Source: Notospermus geniculatus
Taxonomy: Eukaryota; Nemertea; Pilidiophora; Heteronemertea; Lineidae
Direction: 5' to 3'
Assembly: GCA_002633025.1 (NCBI GenBank)
Contig: NMRB01000210.1
Span: 53,475-117,474 of the forward strand
DNA length: 64,000 bases
The translations under genes and the position numbers were made by a program. This document shows positions 41,634-51,974 of this stretch, piece by piece (the stretch's first letter is position 1; each line of letters begins with the position of its first letter). The notes below the pieces were generated by a model. The model saw only the letters and a program-made list of their open reading frames with translations. It ran no database searches and was not told the origin of the DNA.

Positions 41634-42473
41634 GCCTCAATGACATATGTTGCAATTCCGGCTAGTGTCAACCAGGGTAGCCAATTAACAAATTGGATCG
41701 TGCAATAGATTCTTGCAGATGGAAGACTTGTTTGTGTTTTTGAGTAAAACCTACCACGGGTTGATTACAAAAAGGCTGGCAAGGTCATAGCTGATCTCCT
41801 TTGAAGTCAGAGAGTGCAGTGGTGGGAACTTTGGACATGTCCAATCTTGAGGTTTTGAGTGCGATTTTCGGCGAAGACGCTACTTTAACTTTGTATTTGG
41901 TACTCTCAACGGATTACTCTTGCTACATTTATTCACCCAACATTGTCTATAAACCAATATTGCTGTATTTAGCGTTCGGCTCTCCATTCAAGATTTTTTT
42001 CACCTTTGAAGGTGAAACAAATGAGTTTGTTTCCATTCCACCCTACAGAAACATCCATTCAACAATGCTCAATGAGAACAGGTAATTGACAATGAAAAAC
42101 TACAGGAACTGCTATCGCAGTTTGTTTTCAGCAGATAAGATCCATAACGATGATTTATACAAGTTTCCATCCATTTTGCATTCAATTAGAGCAAAAAACT
42201 GGCAACTGCTGCTGTGTAGGAGCCAACCGCCTGTCGGTGGAGTGGAACGGAGGTGATAAGCGTTGGGTGGTAAATGTTGTGTAACGTTATGGTAGAGTGA
42301 TCCTAACGAACACCAGAATGGGTGCCGTCTGTATTCTCAATGAGCCCACAAAATCGTAGTAGATTGTTCCACAACGGCGATGTATTCTCGCCCAGGATGG
42401 CAGGCAAGATTACCTTGAGAAGTTCTCCAATGTGGAAGAACTTTTAACTATCTGTTGACCAGTGACATCAATA
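41634..42473. other. No recognised feature
   Basis: A 94-codon plus frame (41801-42085) includes sequence resembling the SINE-tail motif (GCTACATTTATTCACCCAAC) also seen at 47186 and 61470. I do not take it as coding. Confidence 0.4.
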
Positions 42474-42530
42474 GTTTTCCACAATTGAGTTGCCTACAGA
42501 AGGCCAACTTGCACAAGAACTCTAAGATGA
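42474..42530 (+). mobile_element. Foldback family right-arm fragment
   Basis: GTTTTCCACAATTGAGTTGCC, then GAAGGCCAACTTGCACAAGAA, CTCTAAG. It corresponds to the right half of the 33702-type element. Confidence 0.5.
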
Positions 42531-43099
42531 AGGCGGACTTGCTTCTTTCATGGATGCCAGGTTCCCATGGCTAGTTGGTGGAAGGGTAATGAAAAATCTG
42601 GCAGAGCTGTAGGTGATCCTTGACGATAAACACTGAAAAAAGACCAAGGTCGGCAGTTGGTTTCATTAACTCGGCCCAGGATTTTCAGGGTCTATCGAAA
42701 AAATCACGGTAGAGTTGACCTCGAACTCTTTTCATCAACAGAACGCCCCGATAATATCCGAGAGCTGTAATTGGTGGGATATTGACCAATAGGAAAGCGT
42801 ATCAGCAACAATTGATCAGCAAACCAAGGTGGGTAATGAGGTATTGATGGATGACTGTTAGCTGACGAACTGGCGACCTTGCAATGTTGGTGTAAAAAGT
42901 AACGTTTGATTCTGAAGGTTGTCATGTTGTCTTTTTTGTACAGCTGATGCAAGTTACCAAGGATACAAGCAAGAAATGTTCACTGATGTCCTTGTGCCAT
43001 CGTTCTGTAATCCAGGCATGTCGACAAAGAAGTTTCCCGATATTCTGCTGTCATTCATATCTTCGAGAAATCAACGGCGTGGCTGGTTTGGCAGAGCTA
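42531..43099. other. Spacer with a weak exon-like block
   Basis: TTGTCTTTTTTGTACAG ends at 42943. About 45 open codons follow (YQGYKQEMFTDVLVPSF...) and run into the SINE at 43100. The acceptor is good, but there is no clean donor. Confidence 0.25.
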
Positions 43100-43470
43100 T
43101 GGTGGTCTAGTGGCTCGAGTCTCTGGCTAGCAGTTGGGAGGTTTGAGTCCCGCTGTCAGTGTGAGACTGGGCTGCTTGGTGGTCCAGTGGATCGAGTCTC
43201 TGGCTATAGCAGACAGTCATGAGTGGAGGTTTGAGTCCCACTGTCGGTGGGAGACTGGGCTGCTTTGGCAGAGCCTTGGTGGTCGAGTGGCTGGAGTCTC
43301 AGGCCAGCAGTTATGAGGTTTGAGGTTTGAATCCCAATATTGGTGTGAGACTCTGGGCAGGTTTCTTTCCCAACCTTGCCACTCCAACCAGCTGGTGTTT
43401 AGATGAGTATTGGTCAGAAATGATAAGGTTTGGGCCTGAATGAGCAGCTGTCTGAGTTGATGCCGACTAC
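43100..43470 (+). mobile_element. SINE with three tandem tRNA-like heads, family 5
   Basis: Three heads start near 43100, 43178 and 43278. Each has TGGTGGTCNAGTGG, then TCGAGTCTCTGGC or a variant, then a B-box region GAGGTTTGAGTCCC or GGTTTGAATCCC and GTGAGACT. One shared body follows (GGGCAGGTTTCTTTCCCAAC, TTTAGATGAGTATTGGTCAG). A one-head copy lies at 52808. Confidence 0.8.
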
Positions 43471-43937
43471 CAATGCCACCATCCTACAAAAACTAGCAGG
43501 AGATATGACAGTGTACGATGAGGTCTTCCTTCCGAAGAAGTCTTAATCCGTGTAAGCCCTGCAGTGGGATGCTGCAGTTTTTATCACCATACTCTTGTTG
43601 GTAATCCTGCACTCTATACACAAGAGACGCATCCATCTCATCTGCTATGTCTTTTTACACTACTTCCCTCGTATGTAGCCACTGCGACATTGCCTACAGA
43701 CTCAGGCTAATATACTCCGGTTGTCTCAGATTCCATGATCCACCATGAAAAATTTGTCTGGCAGCCTTTGGGACAACATGCCAGATTTAGAACACGTTTT
43801 CTTGCAATTGCCAGCCACCAAAATTGATTGCCTGTACTCTCTGAAACAAATACATCAGACAGACCTTCCAGAATGGTAAAGTGCAAATGACTGCACCTCC
43901 GAGGTTCGATCACCATGCATTCCTATGGGATGAGGAT
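43471..43937. other. No recognised feature
   Basis: Nothing beyond short chance frames. Confidence 0.45.
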
Positions 43938-44106
43938 GGATAGTTTTCTTCTGCAAGTTGCCTCTCAAACTCAATGGACAATTCATTGTTCGTTTCCTTA
44001 CGACTTATGCTGAGACCAATGACACAAATGGCAGTCCAAAGTTTTCTGTCGGTTGCCCAAAGAAAGCCAACCCGCATGGGAAAACTCTCACGTAGAGCAG
44101 CTCCAT
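43938..44106 (+). mobile_element. Foldback element, GTGCTGCTCC family
   Basis: Left GATAGTTTTCTTCTGCAAG and TTGCCTCTCAAACTC; interior TTTCCTTACGACTTATGC, GAGACCAATGACACAAATGG; right GAAAGCCAACCCGCATGGG, AAAACTCTCACGTAGAGCAG. The outermost left end is lost. Confidence 0.75.
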
Positions 44107-44564
44107 CGACACACAACGAACTTGGCATTCGACGAAGTGACATTTAGGATTCTGGTCTCATCATGTCGATACCCTTTTCGCCGTATCCCTTCCACCAAAA
44201 TGTCAAGCAAAGAAGTTGTAAATTTCAAAGATCACAGAATCGGGTGAACTGCTCTAAAACCAGAGTAGGCCTAGTATATTAATAGTAAAATGTCCTACCG
44301 TTGGTCAGAAGAGAATAGGCCTACTCATGTATTATGTTTAATCAATAATTGTGGTCTGGTGAGAGTTGCTCCTTACCTGCAGAGGCAGATTCGCTGTTCA
44401 CATTTAGAAACTTTAGCAACGCTTTGAAATCAAAATCTGACCATGCCCAGACTGACGTAACTCCAGTTGCCAGGGATTCTCCCTTGTCGTAACGTCTGAC
44501 AGATGTAGGACCTTAGGCCAGGCCAAGCCTCGATTGGATTTGCTTATCTTTTTCTAATTCCGCG
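44107..44564. other. No recognised feature
   Basis: Nothing recognisable. Confidence 0.45.
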
Positions 44565-45164
44565 GGGTTAGGAAAAATGGAAAAGTACTTTAAGCAATGA
44601 ACTTTGAAGGTGGTGATTTGGCTCAGTGGTTAAGGCGTGGTGCCCCTGAGTGCTGGCGATTGATGCCTTATGCGAGGGTCCGAGGGTTCGAGTCTGGTAG
44701 GAAGCTACTAGTAGGCCAATATCTTTCACCTAATAGAAACCTGTTATTATTTCATGCCCTTATCTTTTCAAAAATTCAATTGGTATCACATTGGCACAGT
44801 GGAAAGATTGAGTGTCCACCTATTGACGCACTAGACAACTGTGGAAAAACAGACAAGTCGTCTTGAAACCATCAAAAACAACTTCGTCTGCCTTTGATAA
44901 ATTTTACATTAGCTCCTGTGGTCTGTGATATTTTGCCTGTCGGTAAACCAGACTGGCGTATTGTCCGCTTGTTTTATATTTCAGGCTAATACCATTACCA
45001 CAATATGTCAACGTTATAATTCTATTGATACGACACTAATATGACATGATGCGACATCTGACCAGACAGAATTTGAAAAAATATTTCTTTCTCGACGCTT
45101 ATGAATTATGATATCTGATTCCTTGGGTTAGGAAAAATGGAGAAGTACTTTAAGCAATGAACTT
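44565..45164 (+). repeat. 40-bp direct repeats 560 bp apart, enclosing a SINE
   Basis: GGGTTAGGAAAAATGG followed by ARAAGTACTTTAAGCAATG occurs at 44565-44604 and 45125-45164 with one or two differences. The SINE at 44611 lies just inside the left copy. This could be a small duplication or the ends of a larger insertion. Confidence 0.7.
44611..44757 (+). mobile_element. tRNA-derived SINE, family 1
   Basis: A box TGGCTCAGTGG, B box GGGTTCGAGTCTGG, then TAGGAAGCTACTAG and CTTTCACC...TTATTTCATG. It matches 646-776 across the whole length. Confidence 0.8.
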
Positions 45165-45252
45165 AAGCAGGCTACTGGCTCAGGATGTAGTGTTACTTTT
45201 TTCTGCACCTGTAAGCCAAACTTTGTGACGAGTAACATGGATCTGTTAACAA

Positions 45253-45289
45253 GGGGAAGATCTGACTCCCAAGCCTCAGATCTTTCCCC
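45253..45289. repeat. Short hairpin
   Basis: GGGGAAGATCTGA (45253-45265) pairs with TCAGATCTTTCCCC (45276-45289), 10-bp loop, one bulge. Confidence 0.55.
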
Positions 45290-45612
45290 ACCAAAGCTAA
45301 TGCGGCTTTTAAGGACGCTAATGCGAATACGCCGTCAGCTATGTGTAGGCTTGATTATTATGAATAAATGCGAGCGTCTCTGATAGATCAAACGTAGATC
45401 AATGGAAATTAGCACAAACGTCAGATACGGCCGTCAGCGATGGCACCGCAAGATGAAATCAGGGAATGAGTGATGATCGGTGCATACATGATACATGATA
45501 GAGTGCATTTGATATGTACTTGGTGATGCATGGGCAGCGCAATGCCATTGAGCACATCCATTTCTTCATGCCAGAATAAAGTGGGTCATGTTTTGAGGTA
45601 CCCCTTGAAAAA

Positions 45613-45992
45613 AATCTGGAAGTGTGAGACGGCCTCTGAGGAAGTGGGAGACAACCTCTAAGGAAGTGAGAGATAGTCTGAGGAAATGGGGGACAGCCTC
45701 TGAGAAAGTCGGAGGCAGCCTCTGAGAAAGTGGGAGACAGCATCTGAGCTGACGAAGTGGGAGACAGCCTCTGAGGAAGTGGGAAACAGCCTGTGAGGAA
45801 GTGGGAGCCAGCTCCTGTGGAAGTGGGAAGCAACTGCTGACGAAGTGGGAGACAACCTCTGAGGAAGTGGGAGACAACCTCTGAGGAAGCAGGCGACAGC
45901 CTCTGAGTTAGTGGGAGCCAGCCTCTGAGTAAGTGGGAGGGAGCCAGCTTCTGAGGAAGTGGGAGAACGAGCCTTTGAGGAAATGGGAGACA
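45613..45992 (+). repeat. 22-bp minisatellite, about 17 copies
   Basis: The unit is GAGGAAGTGGGAGACAGCCTCT. Three units make 66 bp, so all frames that avoid stops stay open: minus frames of 198, 142 and 103 codons overlap here. The translation is a monotonous LPQRLSPTSSEAVSHFLRGC repeat. Not considered coding. Confidence 0.85.
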
Positions 45993-46393
45993 GCCTACTG
46001 GTTCCATTTTCTTTTGCTTTTCTACAATCTGCAACAGGAAGTACACATGACTCAACTGTAATATTTACCCCTCTTTTAACTTTCAAATTATAGTATCAGT
46101 TACTTTGTGGTGGATAGATTAAACTTCAACACAATAACCATTTTCTAAAAATGTAAAATTGTTCGTGACCTTTTCAAATGAGTAGGTAGGAATGTTTTGC
46201 CTGTGTAAATTTCAATCAGCAACTTTTGTTGATTTCAATGAGTAGGTATCATGACGTTGTTCGTTGCTGTAGTCTGAAATCCATTCCCTTTGATCAGTCA
46301 GACTTTGATATCTCAATTATTGATAATTTTGACCTCTTGCTATTTCGTAAATGAGTGGGAAGAAATAAAATATGTTTTGCCTGGAGGGTATCA
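45993..46393. other. No recognised feature
   Basis: TGAGTAGGTA occurs twice near 46180 and 46238; otherwise nothing. Confidence 0.4.
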
Positions 46394-46691
46394 AATCTTC
46401 AGCACATGCTTGACATCGTGCTGCTCCGCTACCATGTCACTTCCTGAAAGTGCTCCTCAAAGGTTAAATCCATTGATGATATTGCAACCTGCCACGCACT
46501 TTATAGCAGATTTAATGCAGATCTTCAGCTCATGGTCGACATCATGCTGCTCTCGCCACCGTGTCACGTGGAAGTGTTTTTTTAAAGTTTTCGTTTTCGT
46601 TTCAGTTTTCGTCACTGATCTTCAGCATATGCTACCATCGTGCCGCGCTCCGCTACCATGTCACTTCCTGAAAGTGCTTCTTAAAGGTTAA
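46394..46691 (+). repeat. Three degenerate copies of a roughly 70-bp repeat
   Basis: The unit is ATCTTCAGCACATGCTTGAC, ATCGTGCTGCTCCGCTACC, ATGTCACTTCCTGAAAGTGC; copies start at 46394, 46520 and 46617. A weaker fourth part (CTTCAGTCGTGC, CAGCCTGAAAGCGC) is at 47025-47085, beyond two inserted elements. Confidence 0.65.
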
Positions 46692-46701
46692 GTGGGAAAG
46701 A

Positions 46702-46853
46702 CCCTTACAAAAATGTACCACGTGTAAATGACATTACCACGTGGTAATGGGCGAAATTTACACCAAAAAGGTGTAAAAGTACACATTTTTGGTGTAAAAT
46801 TCGCCCATTACCACGTGGTAATGTCATTTACACGTGGTGTATTTTCGTAAGGG
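46702..46853. mobile_element. 152-bp hairpin element with CACGTG motifs
   Basis: CCCTTAC...TACCACGTGTAAATG, ACATTACCACGTGGTAATGG and GCGAAATTTACACC at the left pair with the mirror sequence at the right, ending GTAAGGG. Arms are about 70 bp with few mismatches; the loop is under 15 bp. Each arm itself contains the perfect palindrome ATTACCACGTGGTAAT. No coding potential. Confidence 0.85.
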
Positions 46854-46854
46854 G

Positions 46855-47005
46855 AGGGGGCACAGCCAGCGCACATCGTGGAAAACCTCGGTCAAATTTT
46901 AACATCTTTGCAAAATCTCGAAATTTTCCGGTCAATTTTAAAGATTTTCCACAAAATAGAGGGGGCACGGGCCGGGTGTGCCCCCCCCCTTGGATCCGGG
47001 CTTGT
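46855..47005. repeat. Dispersed repeat with a GC-rich hairpin end, copy 2
   Basis: GGGGGCACAGCCAGCGCAC, two AAATTTTCCGGTCAA-like segments, TTTTCCACAAAATAGAGGGGG, then GGGTGTGCCCCCCCC and TTGGATCCGGGCTTG. It matches 1415-1552 and directly abuts the preceding hairpin element. Confidence 0.6.
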
Positions 47006-49284
47006 TGATGATACTGTGCCTGCAAGCTCTTCAGTCGTGCTTCTCCTTGATACAATTTCACAGCCTGAAAGCGCTTTTGAGTCATTGATGCACCTTCAAT
47101 CCCCAGGCGGATTCATTCTTCATGTGATGGAGAGGGCTCTCCGACAGCAGAGCTTTTCTCCGGGCACTCTGGTTTCCTCCTGCTGTACATTTATTTGCCC
47201 AATATTTTCTACAGAGCCAATAATGCTGCATTTGGATTTTGGTGTCGACTCTCAGCTCAGTATTTAGCCTTCCATCAATATCAATACAATTTGGTCTTGC
47301 TGTACAATATGTACGTTTGTCTTAAAAACCAATAATACAGTCAATTGAGGACTTCAAATATCTAATGACGCAAAGAACACCCACAAGGCATCATCAAGAT
47401 TTCGGTCACATTATAAAATCATTCTTTTCCTCCAGTAAATCTCGGTTGCCAAGCAACTCATGAATAAAACAGAGTCCGTCATCTGGAGGGTGACTCTTAG
47501 CGACATGATGACCGTAGTTGTCATAAGACTGAGACAGATATATTCTGCTGAGTGTACCTGCCGGCGTTGAAACGATTTTCCGTTAGTTTCTCTTGAACCT
47601 TTCATTTACAATTCACCATCCTTTATAAACTGGAGAGTTGCTTGTCTCATGAATAAAAACCCTGACTTCAGTGGTAACAGGTTGCCTTGAAAGCCCAGTG
47701 GTTATCATGTCCGCTTGAAACCGCAACGTAGAGTGGTCCCTTTTGGCTCTGACACGTCCAGGTAGTCTGTCTGTCAGCCAATGACTTACGCATGAAAAAC
47801 ATTGTAGGGAAAAACCCATCTGCCACACCGCAATCCAACCCCGGTCATCAGAATTTGAAATGAACCTGTCATCAGGGGGAAAATGACTGTCCGGGTGACG
47901 AGTTCGATATGCAAAGTGGTCATCAGTCTGACAGGTCGGTATGGCCTATTATGGGCAGCTACGACGTTGGATTTTCACCCGTAGTCGTTTCGCTCCTGCG
48001 CTCAATAAAAAGATTTTAGATTTTCCATGAGAATCTGCTTCCTTGCATCGTACCCTGATATATTTTGTAGAAGTACACCAATTTTGTCTCAGGGTCCATG
48101 TCACAATAGCCACGAGATGGTTTGAAGTTTGGGAACCTACTATTAGCTGTCTGTCTTTGCCCTTACATTTGTTTATCATCGCGCCTTTCGGCAAGGATTT
48201 GACTGACACTGTCAAATCTGGCAAACCTGCAGCTACCCCATTCCCCCGATCACACTGATGGCAGCCCATGAGTTACCGGTATCTCTTCAACAAACATTTC
48301 ACCAATTTTCCAGAAGGAAAATCAATCACTAACGAAATCCCACCATAGTTTTCCCCTCTAATATAAATCGAATCTCCAATCGCACCAGACAGGCACGAAA
48401 AGTAACCATCGGTAACGTGTTCAGGTTTGTTTACCGCCGTTAACCGCCCGAGCGATCAGGATTACCTCAATGACATACCTATCAATACCAAGCAGAAAAT
48501 GGCTTTAGCATTTTAGGATTCGATTTTTTGAATTGGGTCATCCGTTTCTTGCGAACATTACTGTCACGGAGCGACTGAGTTGTAAATTACCACCAGTTAT
48601 TAAGTACCAATAACGCTTTGCCATCACAGCATCTGGCTGATGGAGCTCTTCAACGCAAAAAACAGGTCCTTCTTCTCTGTCATGTTATCTTTTCCATGCT
48701 TCTTTCGGCTTGATGCTAGAAAAATCCACTACGCACACCATTAATTATTCAATATGGGTCAGACAAACTGATGTTCCACCACATGAGAAATTTCCATTCG
48801 TGACTTCACATCCATTGACAAGATTAACATTTCCGATGGGAGGAGATTAAGATCCCAGAACATGTCTCCAACACGGTTTTGTCGTGATGCGGAGTCAATA
48901 TTAGCTTAGTTTACTGATAATTGGTTGCACAAAAGTTTTACACTTCGTTTAAGTTTGAAAAAGTGCATGTTGTGGTGTAGTGACGAAGGTGTTGTGTTTA
49001 GGGGTCAAGTTTTAGCTGAGGCACTTAAAGGGAAGTCGGCACGATAACCCTACCCCTGTGGAGTGCATTAAATGGAATTATAGCTTCTCATCAAACAATA
49101 CTGGGTAATATTTCTGGAATGTAGGAGGAAACCAGAGCACCAGAAAAAACTTACCATGCTGGAGAGGAATGTCCTCTCCACCAAAGCCACTAGAACGACT
49201 GGCGGTCAAACCTGCAACCATATTGGTGGTAGGCATGTATGTTTCCATGCTGCCTCCCGACAACCCGAAGAAGAGAAATGAGGG
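47006..49284. other. Long stretch without recognised gene
   Basis: 47690-47725 (GAAAGCCCAGTGGTTATCATG, TCCGCTTGA) is a headless-body remnant of the family 4 SINE head. GTTTCCTCCTGCTGTACATTT near 47170 is the SINE-tail-like motif seen elsewhere. TTAAAGGGAAGTCGG at 49026 resembles the start of a TTAA element, without a clear partner. Confidence 0.4.
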
Positions 49285-49520
49285 ACATAGTCCCTTTAAC
49301 ACCTGAGGAGGTCAAGACCAAACATAAGAAGAGAGGAAACATTGCCCCTTTAACAAGTGAGGTCAAAACTAAAGAGAAGAGGGGCATTGTCCCTTCAACA
49401 GGTGAGGTCAAGACCAAAGAAGTGAGTGAAGAGTGGGGATACTGCCCCTTTAACAGGTGAGGTCAAGACCAAAGAAGAGACGAGCGGTGACATTGTCCCT
49501 TTAACAGTTGAGGTCAACAG
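49285..49520 (+). repeat. About 57-bp tandem repeat, four to five copies
   Basis: The unit is GACATTGTCCCTTTAACAGG, TGAGGTCAAGACCAAAGAAG plus a variable purine-rich spacer. Translation on the plus strand gives PLTSEVKTKEKRG-like repeats, spread over two frames (49239-49460 and 49426-49629). Frame changes between units argue against coding. Confidence 0.7.
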
Positions 49521-49844
49521 CAGAAACCCAATCCATTATCTTGTCACCTCGTTCAACTCTGATCAAAATGTCAATAATCAACTGGCAGTGAAACCAATAG
49601 GGACGTCACGCCCTCATCTGTACCCATAATCCCGCTGTCATTATTGCAGCATCTTGTTACAGTTCCCGCGGAAATTGCTCTCCACGATTCAATCAGGGTC
49701 GATCGGTTCTCGAGTTCTCAGAGCAGTCGATTGTTACCTCACCCCCTGTGCAGCGCCATCTCAAGTTTCACGTGACTCTTTCAGTGCTGGTGTTACAAAT
49801 AGTGACCCAGCGGCCAACCCAAAGCTATTGGTTCTTTGGGTTAA

Positions 49845-50579
49845 AGTGGTCCTAAACCGCCGGGGCGAGCGAGACAGCCTCGTTTTCATTTTCCCGCGCT
49901 ACGCCAGGATGAATGAACGCCTGTCAATCATCACGTCACGTGATTACTATGGAATTTACTACGCGATCACTGATTGGGCAAGTTCTGATAATTGACAGCT
50001 GTGTGACAGCTGATTGTCAAAGCAACATGGATGCAACCAGTTCAGCGAGTCGAGATTTCTCCTCGATTCCGGGGAGTTTTAGCGGATATATTCACGCCTA
50101 AGAGTGTTCAATCCGACACGAGTGACACCATTGATGACGGTGTCGGCCGGTACATGCATGTATGCCAGGCAAGTTGGTCTTTTCTCAAAAGAAACCACAG
50201 AATTCACTGACGTTACACCGGCACGGCGGCGAGTTCCGCAGTCCGGCATTATGTTAATGATGCCATACACACAAACAACCTCCTCATCGTCTTAAAACTG
50301 AGTTCTTTCTTTATTATGAGCCACTTCGATAATGTTTCTGGACAGTCCACAGCCGCTGGTCGGCATTTGCTACCTTTTTAGGCCGCCCTTTCCCTTCTTT
50401 CACTTCTCGCTTCGGCATCCTGTCTGCTGCGGTTTGCACGACCATCTCAGCGTTGACAAACTCAGCGAAGGTAGCGTACTGCGCATGCTCAGAAGCCAGG
50501 AGCGGAAATCGGAAGTTCCATTTTCGTGGGCGGTGAAAATGATCGGGTGCCAACTTTTGCTTGGCGGTTTAGGACCACT
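49845..50579. mobile_element. 735-bp CpG-rich TTAA element with 17-bp TIRs
   Basis: AGTGGTCCTAAACCGCC at the left and GGCGGTTTAGGACCACT at the right are exact inverted repeats bordered by TTAA (49841-49844, 50580-50583). The inside is unusually CpG-rich. It carries E2F-like TTTCCCGCG, CACGTGA, ATTGG (inverted CCAAT) and an NRF1-like GCGCATGC. A minus frame at 50314-50553 includes a basic part (KREVKEGKGRPKK) and ends TAA-TAAAG. The plus strand has a 24-codon frame from ATGG at 50027. It may have captured a promoter, or be a shrunken autonomous element. Confidence 0.75.
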
Positions 50580-50852
50580 TTAAGTCAAAACGACTAGCTA
50601 CTGGCTGCAATGAAAGAAATTTAATACAAGCCAAAATGCCATCATTCCAACCAGGAGAGTCGCTTCAGTCCCTAGAATCGGAATTGTCACACAGTCATGT
50701 TGTTCACGATGAAAGTCACATGGCTACGAGGTTCCAGAATGTTCCCGGGGAAAATAAACAGCACAGGACGAGGACGGCTGAAAGGGGGGTGTACGGAGAT
50801 TGTATCACACAAAGCAGCATAGATTTACAAAGCGGCAGCACCAGACACAATA

Positions 50853-50980
50853 GGGAGTTTAAGAGATCACACGCTACCGATAGCATTTACGTGAACGATA
50901 TTTTTTGTAGATGAAATACATGCAAGAAATAGCGTTAACGTAAGCGTTATCGTTAGCGTGTGATCTTGTGGAACGTTCCC
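50853..50980. mobile_element. Foldback element, GGGAGTTT family, copy 3
   Basis: GGGAGTTTAAGAGATCACACG, CTACCGATAGC, then TTACGTGAACG pair with GCGTTAACGTAAGCG, TATCGTTAGCGTGTGATC and GGAACGTTCCC. The imperfect left end is compensated only in part. Compare 10982 and 26814. Confidence 0.75.
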
Positions 50981-51246
50981 CCAAACGTTCCATCTTAGAA
51001 ACTAGTAGCTCCAACGCCAGGAGGATCAGCCGAACATACAAATGCTCTGTGGCACCAACACCAGGAACAATCCATGTCTCAGAAGACACGAACGCAACCA
51101 ACGCCAGCGCACTTTGGCCCTGAGCACAACTCCCAGCGCACTACAGTCTGCCAGTCTTGGTCGCCAGATCTGCACTGCCCAATACAGGTTCACCCCTTTG
51201 GTTTAAACCCCAGCCATCACCCGAACAGACACAGAAGAGTACCAAG

Positions 51247-51965
51247 GCTGAAGGGGTTATTGTCGTCCTGGGTACACATAAAGTGTACCCAGGTTCGATG
51301 TCGTCAAGTGAAATTGTACCCTGGGTCCACTTTCTTGTTACAAACTGTACCCAGGTTCTGATTTAGAGACCTAGGGACGAGCTCATTCTCAAGATTTCGT
51401 GGGATAGCCTACGTGAATTAGCGTATATTGGTTCCAGGATCCTGTTGCTATGATCTTGGAGGAATTATACTGACAGGAAGAACAGCGAGCTAATTGCCCC
51501 TCTATAATCCGATTATAATCCGGGCCCTTTTTCACACCTCCCCAAACAATGGAACACAAAAACCCGCAGTGTTTGCCCAGATATGACACATGATCAAACA
51601 AACCCATCATGGCCATGCACAATGGCAATGATTCCAAGCTTGTGATCTTCTCTGCACATGCACATGTAGGCCTACATGGAAATGACATGTTTTCTTGTCT
51701 AGCTGGCGAGTAACCATCCAAGGTTGAAAACTGTCCAGCTAAGTCAAAAATAAAATTCTTCCAACTTCTCTTCTTTAGCTTTTTGCACGGCCAAACTTGC
51801 AGGCACAATAAGTGACTTCACCAGAACAACCTCGCCCCGAGGTCTCTAAATCAGAACCTGGGTACAGTTTCTAACAAGAAAGTGGACCCAGGGTACAATT
51901 TCACTTGACGACATCGAACCTGAGTACACTTTATGTGTACCCAGGACGACAATAACCCCTTCAGC
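51247..51965. mobile_element. 719-bp long-TIR element with 9-bp target duplication
   Basis: Ends are GCTGAAGGGGTTATTGTC and its inverse GACAATAACCCCTTCAGC. The arms match for about 126 bp (51247-51372 and 51840-51965) with only two mismatches. AGTACCAAG flanks it exactly on both sides (51238-51246 and 51966-51974). Each arm contains the inner palindrome CTGGGTACACATAAAGTGTAC. The 467-bp centre has a 139-codon minus frame without a known domain. Long TIRs plus a 9-bp duplication fit Mutator-like elements best; a foldback of another group is possible. Confidence 0.9.
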
Positions 51966-51974
51966 AGTACCAAG

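Noticed and set aside
45459-46086. Overlapping minus frames of 198, 142 and 103 codons
   Set aside because: All are generated by the 22-bp minisatellite, and several frames of the same array are open at once.
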